A DNA stretch of 64,000 nucleotides from Catellatospora sp. TT07R-123 (GTDB lineage Bacteria; Actinomycetota; Actinomycetes; Mycobacteriales; Micromonosporaceae), in the NCBI RefSeq assembly GCF_018327705.1, contig NZ_BNEM01000001.1, positions 3,658,001-3,722,000 on the forward strand, written 5' to 3'. The notes under the pieces were generated by a model that worked only from the letters and a program-made list of their open reading frames with translations, was not told the DNA's origin and ran no database searches. The first letter of the stretch is position 1. Every line of letters begins with the position of its first letter. A program made the translations under genes and the position numbers. Shown here in pieces: positions 20,801-28,723 of the stretch.

Positions 20801-21054
20801 TCCTGGTGCGGGAGTTCGCCGCGGAGCGCGTCGAACAGCAGACGATCGTCGACTACCTGCGCCTGCACGCGGAGTCGGAAGACTCGGGCGCCGCGGTGCT
20901 CGGCGAGTCGCAGCTTGCCGAGCACGGGTACCGAAGCATGGCCGATGTGGTCGACGTGCTGCGTACGCTCGGGTTGCTGATCACGAGCGCCGACGGCGGG
21001 CACCTGCTGGTCGAGCCGGTCATGGCCGCGGCGACCCAGGCTTCGGTCAGGTGA
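14875..21054 (+). CDS. Giant P-loop ATPase (about 2,059 residues), candidate conflict-system NTPase
   Basis: The long N-terminal part (~1-1250) is helical with charged, coiled-coil-like stretches and no family I recognise. A short alpha-beta segment at ~1250-1340 (LRLLAVWRSPTASEL, SVVVLYFGTLDAD) precedes an AAA/STAND-like ATPase. It opens with MFYGRAEERDKV, has Walker A YGGRQLGKSAL at ~1376-1386 and Walker B LLLLLDESDS at ~1466. A winged-helix-like part ends in GGYRLRTPNVLDLLG, and a second alpha-beta plus winged-helix region closes the protein. The GTG at 14875 is preferred because GGGAGG lies 4 nt upstream; GTG 14881 is an alternative. Its stop overlaps the next start by 4 nt, so the two products are probably made in step. 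STAND ATPases often sense invaders; that role is inferred here. Confidence 0.85.
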   Translation: MDVSGIDQEADLRPAADTPVLTDHDIRDLRKLRLAKSAALNIGVAEFADELHRLRAAELTWIQRQLKVRNGAQASVVAQSMRTMLVRAPEELTERILHDALHHGVLSTAMTCELSEEELGALLRADPARLGFLTDRQIHVCLQDVGSFGFTTPVRVAVWSAMVTTAHPGSVAALGWLVAEAPGSLSPEGSSALRQLWEQVLMRHPALPDEPQSLERLVEVVTRLRNAAGPIGVTTSDDQSADGWAGSGEESADVGGGQRSWYHNGHRHGNEVSPEDLSDIIAFSDAVTAAHALVRDHVLPDLVASVHDGRLPPDGALIGVGRLSDDLTALFEKVAAVTQEGLPSTLDEARLRLDELSAAMENLGQLIRIRRLVSLRAPDYVAGEARLVAELAASVDADTDAAVLAGLDALLTAIEIGSRDPQRVTELARTVQAGLPDASVLLHVVRDLALEGDDVSPTPDTPPDGDGGIGPGPVQSAPAADAEGEGPATTTAMAPAGELAPAITVTLAEVLARMQLTIPEPSSAVEQPGQHVLDGPADAATDPRTPLDVEAMHVGLLQDGQFALASWLMHAQAAPVAVVAAHRLAAHAAAMRSSAGSNAAAFVDTVRQLDADALNDRPDMQMLIYAASVRAGLLSPTAGAAGPLRDLTTSVVKAGPAVEELTEALLNAIYSGVYLTARSADAVAEAAGAEAGHEDLTRAARELLLSGPSRTIRYAAATELWQSWMAASGFLGTPLTIVASGSRDLDDLGAVRDRVRELRSKSTLEATLDYDTRRSSSVKRRSRIEARARSKILEWTDGVTDLLARWVEATENLTRPAAAGTWMADPMAELRARVNTIREPALEQLAALAHTGQPARDAAIQAGLALLSESLELLDGKTALHGAELSAERLVHGQLALVPQLPIAPSLEPLREVTVFDIEVAVDTLSDGEAGWVRAFDRRAAQHDQVGTQILIDVVRSADASLAQRLSVARDRAVADSASRLDQLAGGVVTRIDADRRYGRLTADEWADLSSRVREFMSGTRGVRRDYDVMLTQVARIEEDRAARVQAAVDGARRQLTESDAAAGPAARVASRIDEGDLTTANEYLETIRGGRELPGPREEVDNLRRFHPVFPNLFAGSAGSSPTTVALSELKRAIEEGRNPAAGPLTAALSGAGIDLSLIGRPRAASGSIGQWMALAQEGSLDARLGNVKAVLEQLGFFVDGANTPTGRRGQSAKRSSWMHLTSVRATAGNALIPAFGSAISPSGDTLRLLAVWRSPTASELIELLRNEPTDHSVVVLYFGTLDADARRELATEFRSGGGGGRRLPVTAVVDEAAFAYLVSQPEPSRDTTMAITLPFTSATPFTPDVAGLVPQEMFYGRAEERDKVVDMMGSCIVYGGRQLGKSALLRAAAREFDDNVSRHAVYLSIYRVGQDVPADAVWSALWPILAEKGVVAGDAPPGEVAPTLMGRVATWIAARPGRQLLLLLDESDSFLDADAAEGRFTNVTQFKELMERTSRSVKVVFAGLHQTARFERLANHPLAHFGDPVCVGPLAPQAAYDLLTNPLQALGYRFGELDHAPRVLALANNQPALIQLFGAQLLRNLQRVALAADAPPQNVTDDDVEAVWADDALRAAFRKRFDWTLNLDLRYKVIAYSVAFHAHTSGAGSALSPAALRVECEQWWPQGFAAENVRSGEFRALLDECVDLGVLSYANGGYRLRTPNVLDLLGSRDEVDEFLEQAESMPLPQSFDGSLLRPAFGTGPTRGPLTSQQIADLLSPRSQVRMIAGSTALTIERCVRAMRDEHDNAVSSSRRVQLREAAPATLQHECQQATMLAAGGHAVVVVDLKAAMPKAAWNTWRTARELIAAHSGGTLGIVLVTSPKQAALWPTVADESDASSGLTGLRRYDRTDLRLWLTDTTLPFQDDASRNELLSVSGGWPMNVNKVAEDLSRDQNGDARVDPLGGLRAHLADPQRANELVAASGARADGVLSEAWTFLVREFAAERVEQQTIVDYLRLHAESEDSGAAVLGESQLAEHGYRSMADVVDVLRTLGLLITSADGGHLLVEPVMAAATQASVR

Positions 21055-23159
21055 GCCAGGACGCGCGCCGTCTGCTCACCGCGCTGATCGGGGACGCGGT
21101 GCGCCAGGTGCTCGCCCAGCCGGAGTACGACGGACAGGACGTGGACGCGGCGCGGTTCGCTGCGGTGAACCGCGCCCAGCTGCTACGCGTCATCGCCCAG
21201 GTGCCCGCGATGCGTGCGAAACTCGCGCAGCGCCACGCCACGGCACTGGCGGGTGGCCACCCGCTGCTACGCGAGCTCACCGGACCCGATCAGGGGTCAG
21301 CGGAGCGGGCGGCCGAGCGGCTGGCCGCCGACCCCCAAGCGCTCATTCCGGCGCCCCGGGACGCGACCCGGCCCAAGCCCGAGCCGAAGCCCGTCCAGAG
21401 CGTCGAGGGACGCCGGGCCGACCGGGACGCGCGCACCATCGCCGAGATCAGGGCAGCTCGTGATCAGGCCCGAGGGCGACTCGAGTGGGCGATCCGGGAA
21501 CGTGACGCGGCCCGGCGGGAGCTGGACGCCGCGGTGACCGACCGGGACGAAGCCCTCGCGGTGGTGGAGTCGCTGCGTGCCGAACTCGACGTGCAGCGGC
21601 GTAGAGCCGCAGATCCCGTACACGCTGCTACCGTCCTGGCCGAGGCGATACGCCCGGCCGGTCTGGTGGACGCGGATCCGCGCGACCGTGAACGGGCCCG
21701 GCACGCCGAGCCCGGCACGGCCGCCGCCCGGCTCACCGCGGCACTGGCGGCGGGCATGGGCGCGGAGGCCTTCCTCACCGTCCTCGACTCGCTGCGGTCG
21801 CCGATCCTGCCGTCGGCCCCTGCGCATACCCGTCCCAGGGACATCTCGCTCACTCCGCTGGGTGGGGGCACGGACATCGGCGGGTCCTGCATGTTGGTCG
21901 AGGTCGGTGACGTCCGCCTGCTCGTCGATGCCGGTATGCGCCCGCGCCAGCCGCTCGACCGCGCCGGGCCACCGGACATCGCCGTGGCGCGAGCCGGTCG
22001 CCTCGACGCGATCGTGGTGACCCACGCCCACAACGACCACGCTGGTTATGTTCCGGTCCTGGTCGCCGACGACTCGTCGGTGCCGGTGCTCTGCACGCCG
22101 GACACCGCGGCCCTGCTTCCCACGATGTGGGCCGACTCGGTGAAGGTCTTCGAGCGGGCTCGCCGGGAGGGCCTTCCCGACGCCACGGACGCCCTGCCCC
22201 CCTACGGTCACGCCGAGGCGATGGTCGCGCGTCACCAGATCCGGGCCGTCCCGTTCGGTGCCGTGGTGGACGTGGGCGACGGCGTGACGGTGGAACTGTT
22301 TCCCGCAGGCCACATCCTGGGCGCGGCGGGTGTGGTCGTGCGCGCGGGTGCCAGCCGGGTGGTGGTCACCGGGGACGTGTCCGACCAGGCACAGACGACG
22401 GTGCCCGGCCTACTCCTGCCCGATTCGGCACGAGGCTCGGACCTGCTGGTCATCGAGTCCACGTACTGCCGGCCGGGGCGCTCGCACCGCGCCTTCGAGG
22501 TGGACAACTTCCTCGCGACGGTGGCCGAGACGGTCACGGCGGGCGGCCGTGTGCTGGTGCCTGCCTTCGCCCTGGGCCGGGCCCAGGAAGTCGCGCTGAC
22601 CTTGCGACGCCACCTACCCGATGTGCCGGTGCTCGTCGACGGCATGGCGCGACAGATCACCCGCATCTACGAGCAGCAGACCGCCACCGCCGAGAACCCG
22701 TTGCGCATCTTCGGCGGGCAGGTGCAGGAGGTCGCCCCGGAACGGCGCAGGGAAACGATGGCCTCGTTCCGTCGCGGAGTCGTGATCACGACGTCGGGCA
22801 TGCTCACGGCCGGTCCGGCCGTCCAGTGGGCGCGTTCGATCCTGCCCGACCCGTCGGCCGCGCTGCTCCTGGCGGGTCACCAAGACGAGGAGTCCCCTGG
22901 GGCTGCGCTGCTTGCCTTGGCCAGTGGGGAGGAGACCCGGTTCCTGCTGGACACCGAGGCAGTCGAGGTGAAGGCCCGGATCGCCAAGTTCGGACTGTCC
23001 GCGCACGCCGACCGAAAGGGACTGATGTCGATCATCAAGGATGCCCGCGCGGCTGAGGTGATGCTGGTGCACGGGCTGCCGGGGCCGCAGCGCGAGTTCG
23101 CCGACCATCTCGAGCGGCTCGGCAGGCGTGTTGCCCCCACGTCCCGGTGGCGGTTCTGA
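21051..23159 (+). CDS. Beta-CASP metallo-beta-lactamase nuclease with helical N-terminal extension
   Basis: 702 residues, starting at a GTG inside the GTGA overlap with the upstream stop. Residues ~1-285 are helical, with a coiled coil around 110-185. The catalytic half is MBL plus beta-CASP: His325-x-His327-x-Asp329-His330, His421 (GHILGAAG), Asp442 (GDVS), Glu469 (ESTYC), PAFALGRAQE and His652 (SAHAD). All metal and beta-CASP residues are present, so nuclease activity is expected. The closest known relatives are CPSF73/RNase J-type RNA nucleases. These lack such an N-terminal extension and are not normally coupled to a giant ATPase. I infer that the ATPase controls the nuclease. Confidence 0.92.
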   Translation: MSQDARRLLTALIGDAVRQVLAQPEYDGQDVDAARFAAVNRAQLLRVIAQVPAMRAKLAQRHATALAGGHPLLRELTGPDQGSAERAAERLAADPQALIPAPRDATRPKPEPKPVQSVEGRRADRDARTIAEIRAARDQARGRLEWAIRERDAARRELDAAVTDRDEALAVVESLRAELDVQRRRAADPVHAATVLAEAIRPAGLVDADPRDRERARHAEPGTAAARLTAALAAGMGAEAFLTVLDSLRSPILPSAPAHTRPRDISLTPLGGGTDIGGSCMLVEVGDVRLLVDAGMRPRQPLDRAGPPDIAVARAGRLDAIVVTHAHNDHAGYVPVLVADDSSVPVLCTPDTAALLPTMWADSVKVFERARREGLPDATDALPPYGHAEAMVARHQIRAVPFGAVVDVGDGVTVELFPAGHILGAAGVVVRAGASRVVVTGDVSDQAQTTVPGLLLPDSARGSDLLVIESTYCRPGRSHRAFEVDNFLATVAETVTAGGRVLVPAFALGRAQEVALTLRRHLPDVPVLVDGMARQITRIYEQQTATAENPLRIFGGQVQEVAPERRRETMASFRRGVVITTSGMLTAGPAVQWARSILPDPSAALLLAGHQDEESPGAALLALASGEETRFLLDTEAVEVKARIAKFGLSAHADRKGLMSIIKDARAAEVMLVHGLPGPQREFADHLERLGRRVAPTSRWRF

Positions 23160-23670
23160 CACCACCGGGACGCGGTCAGGCGGCGGTTATCGCCGGTACC
23201 AGGTAGACGACGTGGCGACTGCCGTCGATTCGCCGAGCTTCTCGACGTGCCGACTCTGGTTGCCGCATGAGGCGTACACGACGCCAGCACCAACGTTCTA
23301 GATCACACCCTTGAGCAGCTGCCTCGCCATCACGATCCGCTGCACTTGATTCGTGCCCTCGTAGATCTGGGTGATCTTCGCTCTAATATCCCCTGAACTG
23401 GCAAAACACATGTTGAACCACCCGCCCCCAGGACTTCCCCAGGATTACTGAGCGAGTTAACTTAGACACCTATCGTAATGTTGGTTGGCATACAGCTAGC
23501 GACGACGCAGCCTGGTCGCAGAGCCGAGTCCTCCTACCACTAGACACCCAGAGACCGGTCAAACTGCTCATCCGACCACCACCTCGTCAGCGATCGGTCG
23601 TACGGAACTGCCGACCGAATCGCGGCAAATCTGCGCACCCTCAGTGGCGGGCAAGTGGCAGGATGCCGGG
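23160..23670. other. Gene-poor junction between chromosome and putative element
   Basis: Apart from the acyl-CoA dehydrogenase fragment at 23298-23385, no gene is seen. From about 23385 the sequence becomes clearly richer in A and T (for example around 23440-23490) than the flanking genes, as expected for the end of an integrated element. Confidence 0.6.
23298..23385 (-). pseudogene. 3'-end fragment of an acyl-CoA dehydrogenase gene (putative attachment site)
   Basis: Read on the minus strand, this encodes RAKITQIYEGTNQVQRI followed by VMARQLLKGVI and a TAG stop at 23298. This is the highly conserved C-terminal end of short/medium-chain acyl-CoA dehydrogenases. The upstream codons (SSGDI) no longer match the family, so the rest of the gene is absent here. 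A lone, undecayed 3' end is what an integrative element leaves when it inserts at the 3' end of a gene: the intact gene should then lie at the far end of the element, beyond the right edge. Confidence 0.75.
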
Positions 23671-24018
23671 ATGGCTCAGAGCAGGAAGATCCCTTACGGC
23701 AAGCTCGTGCGTGACCGCATACCCGAGATCATCTCGGCCGGTGGTCAGATACCGGAGATCCGGGTTCTCGGGCCAGATGACTTCCTAGTGGCGCTCATCG
23801 CGAAGCTCCACGAAGAAGCTGAGGAACTCGGGTCCGCCGAAGTAGACGAGGTCCTCAGCGAGCTCGCCGACGTTCACGAGGTTCTAGCTGCGCTAACGAT
23901 CGCCCTCGGCCATACCGATGAGGAGGTTGAGGCGGCTGCGGCGAGCAAACGTTCTGAACGCGGAGGCTTCGATGAGCGCCTCTGGCTCGACGAAGTGCGA
24001 GTTCCGCAGCCGGGCTGA
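23671..24018 (+). CDS. MazG-like nucleotide pyrophosphohydrolase
   Basis: 115 residues, beginning with the KIPYGKLVRDRIPEII motif of small all-alpha pyrophosphohydrolases often labelled phosphoribosyl-ATP pyrophosphohydrolase. The acidic metal-binding helices LHEEAEELGSAE and VLSELADVHEVL supply the ExxE...ExxD pattern. These enzymes hydrolyse non-canonical or excess nucleoside triphosphates. On a mobile element they may limit damage or blunt nucleotide alarm signals, which is inference. The ATG at 23671 was chosen because the family starts just after it. Confidence 0.85.
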   Translation: MAQSRKIPYGKLVRDRIPEIISAGGQIPEIRVLGPDDFLVALIAKLHEEAEELGSAEVDEVLSELADVHEVLAALTIALGHTDEEVEAAAASKRSERGGFDERLWLDEVRVPQPG

Positions 24019-24090
24019 ACTGACACGCACTCATCTCGGCTAGATCCGGGCGGGCCAAGAGGGCACCGCAGATGCGGCACGGGAGCGTGG

Positions 24091-24459
24091 TCAACGGCGC
24101 TTCTCGGCGGCACTCTGGCAGGGCACGCAGTGAGTCACCCACGGCATCACCTGCAGCCGCACCGGCGGCACCTGCTTCCCGCAGCGTTCACACACCCCGA
24201 ACGTACCCGCGTCCAGGCGCGCCACCGCGGCCCGCAACCGGGCCAGCTGCTCGGCCAGAGCGGCGGCCAGCGCCGCCTGTTCGGAGCTCTCCACGGCCAG
24301 GGTCCCTACGTCGGCGGCGTCACCGCTGCCGCTCTCACCGGCCAGCACTGAACCGGTCTGCTCGCGCAGACCGCGAAGCTGCTCGGCAGTGTCGTCGTGG
24401 CGCTGGCGCAGCATCCGGCCGAGGTCGGTCAGATCGACGGCGTCGGTCTCCGGGGTCAT
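24091..24459 (-). CDS. DksA/TraR-type C4 zinc-finger protein
   Basis: 122 residues. A helical hairpin (~10-75, LRQRHDDTAEQLRGLREQTG...LAEQLARLRAAVARL) is followed by GTFGVCERCGKQ and THCVPCQ, giving the CxxC-CxxC zinc finger typical of TraR/DksA. Members bind the secondary channel of RNA polymerase and alter transcription. Plasmids and phages often carry short versions. GGCGAG precedes the ATG. It converges on the pyrophosphohydrolase gene. Confidence 0.88.
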   Translation of the reverse strand: MTPETDAVDLTDLGRMLRQRHDDTAEQLRGLREQTGSVLAGESGSGDAADVGTLAVESSEQAALAAALAEQLARLRAAVARLDAGTFGVCERCGKQVPPVRLQVMPWVTHCVPCQSAAEKRR

Positions 24460-24938
24460 CGTCTCGCCCTCGGCGTTCACCTGTGCAGCACCTGTCCTTC
24501 GTCGCAAGCGAAACCCGCGACGGCAGGCCCTCCCGGTTCCCCGTCACGGGGTGATCGCCGAGCCTAACCGGCCCCGACCCGGCCCCGCCGTTCGCCACAC
24601 CGGCCGACGCACCCGCGCAGTACGGCGAGCACATGAGCCGCAAGCTGCGCCTGTTCCCCGACACCTTCACCATCCGCGCGGCGCCACCGAACGGCTCGGC
24701 GTGCCGCCTGGCACCGACTGAGACCTTCGGGATCAACGGGGGCAGATACCCGCGTTACTCAAGCGGCTGGACAGGCACGAAGGCGCCCAGGTCTTCGGGT
24801 CGACGAACTGGGTCGAACCTACGCAAGGGGCGTATAGGATGACACCCGCACGCCCGGTCGCGGTGCCTCGCGCGGCCAGCTGACGCGCCTCGAATCAGAA
24901 CCCGCGACGGCAAGGACCCGTTATACGAGAACGGTGTC
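24460..24938. other. Intergenic region, about 480 bp
   Basis: One short plus-strand frame (24633-24842), starting MSRKLRLFPDTFTIRA, looks partly protein-like but loses character after about 25 residues. It may be a gene remnant. Nothing else was identified. Confidence 0.35.
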
Positions 24939-25397
24939 TCAGCCAGCACGCCCTCCGGTCAGGACCGCGTCGATGTGGTCGTAGGCCTGTCGAAGCGAGG
25001 GGGTGTCCTGGCCGGATGTGCCGTCCAGGCGCGCCCAGCGGGACCCCAGCCGGTCCCAGGGTTGGTACCAGGCGTCGTCCAACGTCACCACGACTGGGGT
25101 ATCGACGTCATCGAACTGGTCGGCGGTGATGTCGACGACCAGGCCATCTCGCACCAGCCACGAGTGAGTGACGATAGGGCCTTCCCCCGGACGCATCCCC
25201 GACGCGAGACGCCATAGTCCCTGACCTCGCGACCACAGGTGCTCACCGAGCAGCAGGCACGCCTGGCCGCACGCCCCGGCGGGAAAGTTGTTCATGACGC
25301 CAAGTTCCACGAGGTGGGGCGAGCTGTCCAGGATCGCCCGGCGATACCGCGCGGCGATCTCAGCGATGCGATCGACGTGCCCTGCTGCGGACGACAT
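24939..25397 (-). CDS. Transglutaminase/papain-like fold protein, function unknown
   Basis: 152 residues. NNFPAGACGQACLLLGEHL places a Cys at the start of a helix, THSWLVRDGLVVDITADQF gives a His and then an Asp on neighbouring strands. That Cys-His-Asp order is the transglutaminase/papain-like triad, and the ITADQF ending is common in small actinobacterial proteins of this sort. The start at 25397 removes a low-complexity Ser/Arg upstream frame. No partner gene is obvious. It could be a peptidase, an amidase or an inactive relative. Confidence 0.68.
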   Translation of the reverse strand: MSSAAGHVDRIAEIAARYRRAILDSSPHLVELGVMNNFPAGACGQACLLLGEHLWSRGQGLWRLASGMRPGEGPIVTHSWLVRDGLVVDITADQFDDVDTPVVVTLDDAWYQPWDRLGSRWARLDGTSGQDTPSLRQAYDHIDAVLTGGRAG

Positions 25398-25639
25398 GCG
25401 CTCACAGTAGGCCGGTCGCTGTCGAGTCGACCACCGAGCAGGCGTCCGCTGGCGCGGCCCATCCCACGGCCCGGCCGAGCCTGAACCCGCGGGGACGCCT
25501 ACGGACGGCACACCCATCGCCGCCCAAGGGCGTCTCGACGAACGGAAGGCCGCCGACAGCGATGTAAAGCATGTGCATCCGGACTCGGAAGGGTGACAGG
25601 CTGCCCTGGTGTTCCGCTCGTGCGGACCCGAAAGCGAGG

Positions 25640-26743
25640 ATGACGGTGTCAGACGGCTACACCGCGGCGATGCGGACATGGGTGCAGGCCAAGGCCGACA
25701 GATGGACCCGCGACGTCGACATCAGCAATGGCGTCGGCGCACGCCATCACGTAGTGCCAGCCTTCTACCTGCGCGGATTCGCCTCCACCAGCGGCCACCT
25801 GTGGGTCCGCGACAGGAACCAGGGCACCGGCCGCGCCCAGTCGCACAAGGACCTGGCCGTACGCGACTTCTACACCGTGATCAACCACGACGGGCACAAG
25901 GACGGCAGGATGGAACACCTGCTGAGCATCCTGGAAGCCGACACGGCCGAGGTGTTCAAACGGCTGCTGACGAACCTACGCGCCGACGTGCCGCTAACCG
26001 TCGACGACCGGATGACCCTGGCGAACTTCGTTGCGATGCAGGCCGTACGCGGCATGCGGACACGCCGCGAGAATGAACTGCTCGCCGACTACCACGTCAA
26101 GATGATGGCCCGGGGCACCAAGCGGGAGAAACTGCTTGAGGGCCTGGTCGCGGTCCCACATCCCAACGAGCACATCCAGCTATTCCCCATGGCCGAGCCG
26201 GTTGCCCTGCACCTGGTTCAGCGGCCCGTGACGCGCGTTCTGCTGGACGCCCCGCTGCTGATGACCTGCGACGAACCGGTCCTGGTCGTCAACAACGCTC
26301 ATGTCGAGCACCGGCCGGAGTGCTTCCTGACCGCAAAGCAGCGCCGGGTCCGCATCCGCAAAGACCGCCAGGCGCACCGGATCGGCAAAGAGATCATCCA
26401 CATCTACACCACCAAGCCGTCAGGATTCCCGCTCGCCGAGGCGATCATCCTGCCGGCCAACCCGCGGATGGCCCTAGTGTTCGGCCGCCCGGACACGCCG
26501 GCGCGACCCATGGTCGAACTCGCGGGCGAGGACGCCGCACAATTCGCCGCTGAGATCAACAGGCGCCTGATCGACCAGGCCTTTGACTGGGTCGCCGCAC
26601 ACCTGGACCATGCGACGATCCGTGACTGCGAGCTGCCGCCGGTGGGACCGGTCGTCAACGTGTGCGACGGCGGCACACCGATGAGCCGCGAACTGCAGAA
26701 GGCACCATGGCCGTGGCGGCCCAGTGTGCTCGGCCGCCTCTGA
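25640..26743 (+). CDS. DUF4238 domain protein
   Basis: 367 residues. The N-terminal motif ARHHVVPAFYLRGFAS followed by VRDFYTVINHDGHKDGRMEHLLS is diagnostic of DUF4238, and the rest keeps the family's spacing. DUF4238 proteins are frequent in defence islands and mobile elements, but their activity is not established. The paired His at the start suggests a metal or nuclease site, which is inference. GCGAGG precedes the ATG at 25640. It stands alone between the transglutaminase-like gene and a 530-bp non-coding stretch. Confidence 0.82.
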   Translation: MTVSDGYTAAMRTWVQAKADRWTRDVDISNGVGARHHVVPAFYLRGFASTSGHLWVRDRNQGTGRAQSHKDLAVRDFYTVINHDGHKDGRMEHLLSILEADTAEVFKRLLTNLRADVPLTVDDRMTLANFVAMQAVRGMRTRRENELLADYHVKMMARGTKREKLLEGLVAVPHPNEHIQLFPMAEPVALHLVQRPVTRVLLDAPLLMTCDEPVLVVNNAHVEHRPECFLTAKQRRVRIRKDRQAHRIGKEIIHIYTTKPSGFPLAEAIILPANPRMALVFGRPDTPARPMVELAGEDAAQFAAEINRRLIDQAFDWVAAHLDHATIRDCELPPVGPVVNVCDGGTPMSRELQKAPWPWRPSVLGRL

Positions 26744-27271
26744 TCGCGATCTGAGCCCGCTCGGACCGGCCCGTGGTTGGTCTCAACCTCGGAGAGGCCA
26801 CAACTGGTTCAGGTCATCGGCGGGGCAGGCATCTCACGGGTTGCCGGCCACGCCCGTGCCGCCAAGGAATGGCTCATGCGCTCAGACGAAGACCTGGTTT
26901 CCGATGCCACCCGGACCGGTGAAGTTGTTCTGCTGGCGCGTACGTCACTGGCATTGTCGTCCCTGTGCGGTCTACTGAGGGGTCGCCGATCCCGCTCGGT
27001 GTGGTGGCGCTTCGCCAGGCCGCTACCCGGCTGGCGGCCCGACGATCACCGACGCGAACGCCCGCAATGTCCCCGCTCAATTCGTGACCCCACCCGCTGT
27101 CACGGGCGAGTAGCGTATGGGATTGGCCGCGCTGCACCGACGTGCTCGGCCGGTCGAGCCCGCGACAGCGCCCCGAGTTCAAGGGGGTTGTTGCCTTCCC
27201 GGCGTTGGGCCTGGTCCCCGCCCTCCAACCCGCACGCTTCGCGCACCGCCGCTGGGCTTGGAGTACACACG
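26744..27271 (+). other. Non-coding stretch upstream of the STAS gene, about 530 bp
   Basis: Plus-strand frames are open but Arg/Pro-rich with no family. A short segment near 26,810-26,940 (AGISRVAGHARAAKEWLMRS) looks protein-like and could be a gene remnant. It probably carries the STAS promoter at its right end. Confidence 0.35.
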
Positions 27272-27712
27272 ATGTCACAACACACTTCGCCGGTCACCGC
27301 ACTGGCGCAAGCGCACCTGACCACCCGCCGCCGCGCCTCAGGCACAGTCGTCGTGACCGTGAGCGGAGAGATCGACATGGCCACCGCACCCGCCCTGCAA
27401 CACGCGCTACTGGACGCGCTGACCACGCACACCCCGGCCGTCATCGACGTGGACCTCGCCGCCTGCACCTTCCTAGACGCGTCCGGCCTGCGGGTGCTCG
27501 TCGCCGCGCACACCACCGCGCAGGCCGCCGGATGTCAAATGTGGGCACGCTACCCGCAACGCCTGGTCCGCATGGTCCTGGAAGTGACCGACCTACTCGA
27601 CATGTTCACCGATCCGGCCACCGCGACCGCCGCACTCGCAGGCAGGTCGAACGTCGCCCCAGTCCGCCGAGTACGGGCAGCCGACCAGCCCACGGCGCTG
27701 ATCTCCGTCTGA
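27272..27712 (+). CDS. STAS-domain anti-sigma factor antagonist
   Basis: 146 residues. VVVTVSGEIDMATAPALQHAL is the N-terminal STAS strand-helix, and FLDASGLRVLVAAH holds the DxSG loop with the Ser that is phosphorylated in SpoIIAA/RsbV-type proteins. It should bind an anti-sigma kinase and thereby free a sigma factor. No cognate kinase is in the window, so it may plug into the host network. A second STAS gene (50899-51222) lies later in the same element. Confidence 0.88.
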   Translation: MSQHTSPVTALAQAHLTTRRRASGTVVVTVSGEIDMATAPALQHALLDALTTHTPAVIDVDLAACTFLDASGLRVLVAAHTTAQAAGCQMWARYPQRLVRMVLEVTDLLDMFTDPATATAALAGRSNVAPVRRVRAADQPTALISV

Positions 27713-28019
27713 CCCATTTCGCCGGGCACACCCCAACCGGTGCGATGAGCGGCGACGAATGGATCGCCGAGACCACGTGGTGCTCGGTCGTTCGGCCGTG
27801 CCGCAACGCCGCTCACATAGGCCCCGCACACCCGCCCGTCTCGTCAGTCACCATCCGCGTGAGCCGACGGTCGAGTACCGCGACGCGGCTGGCGAGTATG
27901 CCGAGAGCGTTCTGGACCGTGTCTCGGATCGATCCGGTGGAGTCGCGACCATCGTCACCTGTTCGACTGACCTCGATCGGCCGTCGTACTCCGTCGGCGG
28001 TCGTATTACATTGCCCGAC

Positions 28020-28529
28020 GTGGGCGAGCTGAGACTCTACATCGTCACTGGTCTGCCGTACTCCGGCAAGAGTGTGTTGTCGCGCGAGTTGGTGCGACGC
28101 TTCGACTTCGGATACGCGTCGGTCGACGATGAGATCACCAGCGGCGGCCGCGATGTGACCACGATGGATCAAAGGGACTGGAACGACGTCTATGCCAGGG
28201 CCTTCGAGAAACTTGAGGCCATGCTGCGGGCCGGTCGGACGGTCGTCTTCGACGGGGCGAGCCTCACACGCGCCGAGCGGCAGAGCCTACGCGACACCGC
28301 GCAGCAATGCGGCGCCGAGCCGGTGCTCGTGTACGTCGATACGCCGCCCGAGGTAGCGGAGGCGCGGCGCCGGCAGAACATGACGACCCAGAAGCGGGCC
28401 CATCTTCACGACGAGACGATGAGTAAGGCGCTCAGCATGTTCGAGGAACCGACCGCGGTCGAGCGGCCGGTTGTCTACAACGCCGACCTCGACCTGGACC
28501 GTTGGGTGGCAGAGAACATACGGCCGTGA
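28020..28529 (+). CDS. P-loop kinase-like AAA protein
   Basis: 169 residues. LYIVTGLPYSGKSVLSREL is a Walker A near the N-terminus, VVFDGASLTRAERQ resembles the Walker B/lid start, and LVYVDTPPEVAEARRRQ is the usual substrate-side strand of zeta-toxin, shikimate-kinase and tRNA-ligase-like small kinases (AAA_33 type). The substrate is unknown. The start is taken as the GTG at 28020, just before the first strand; earlier in-frame residues look non-coding. No ribosome site is obvious, so the message may be leaderless. Confidence 0.75.
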   Translation: MGELRLYIVTGLPYSGKSVLSRELVRRFDFGYASVDDEITSGGRDVTTMDQRDWNDVYARAFEKLEAMLRAGRTVVFDGASLTRAERQSLRDTAQQCGAEPVLVYVDTPPEVAEARRRQNMTTQKRAHLHDETMSKALSMFEEPTAVERPVVYNADLDLDRWVAENIRP

Positions 28530-28723
28530 CCCACGCGCCGCCGAAACTCGACGCATCTGCCACTCGGCAACTGCAAGGTCATCAAGAAAGGCGCGGGACC
28601 TTGGCGCCGTCACCGCCGCTACGGCACCTTCTCCCGGAGTCTGAAGCCAGCCAGGCAAGGATGTCGTTCCACCGGCGTTGATCGTGGCACTTCGGCCGAG
28701 GTGGTTGCCAACGCGACTTCCAT

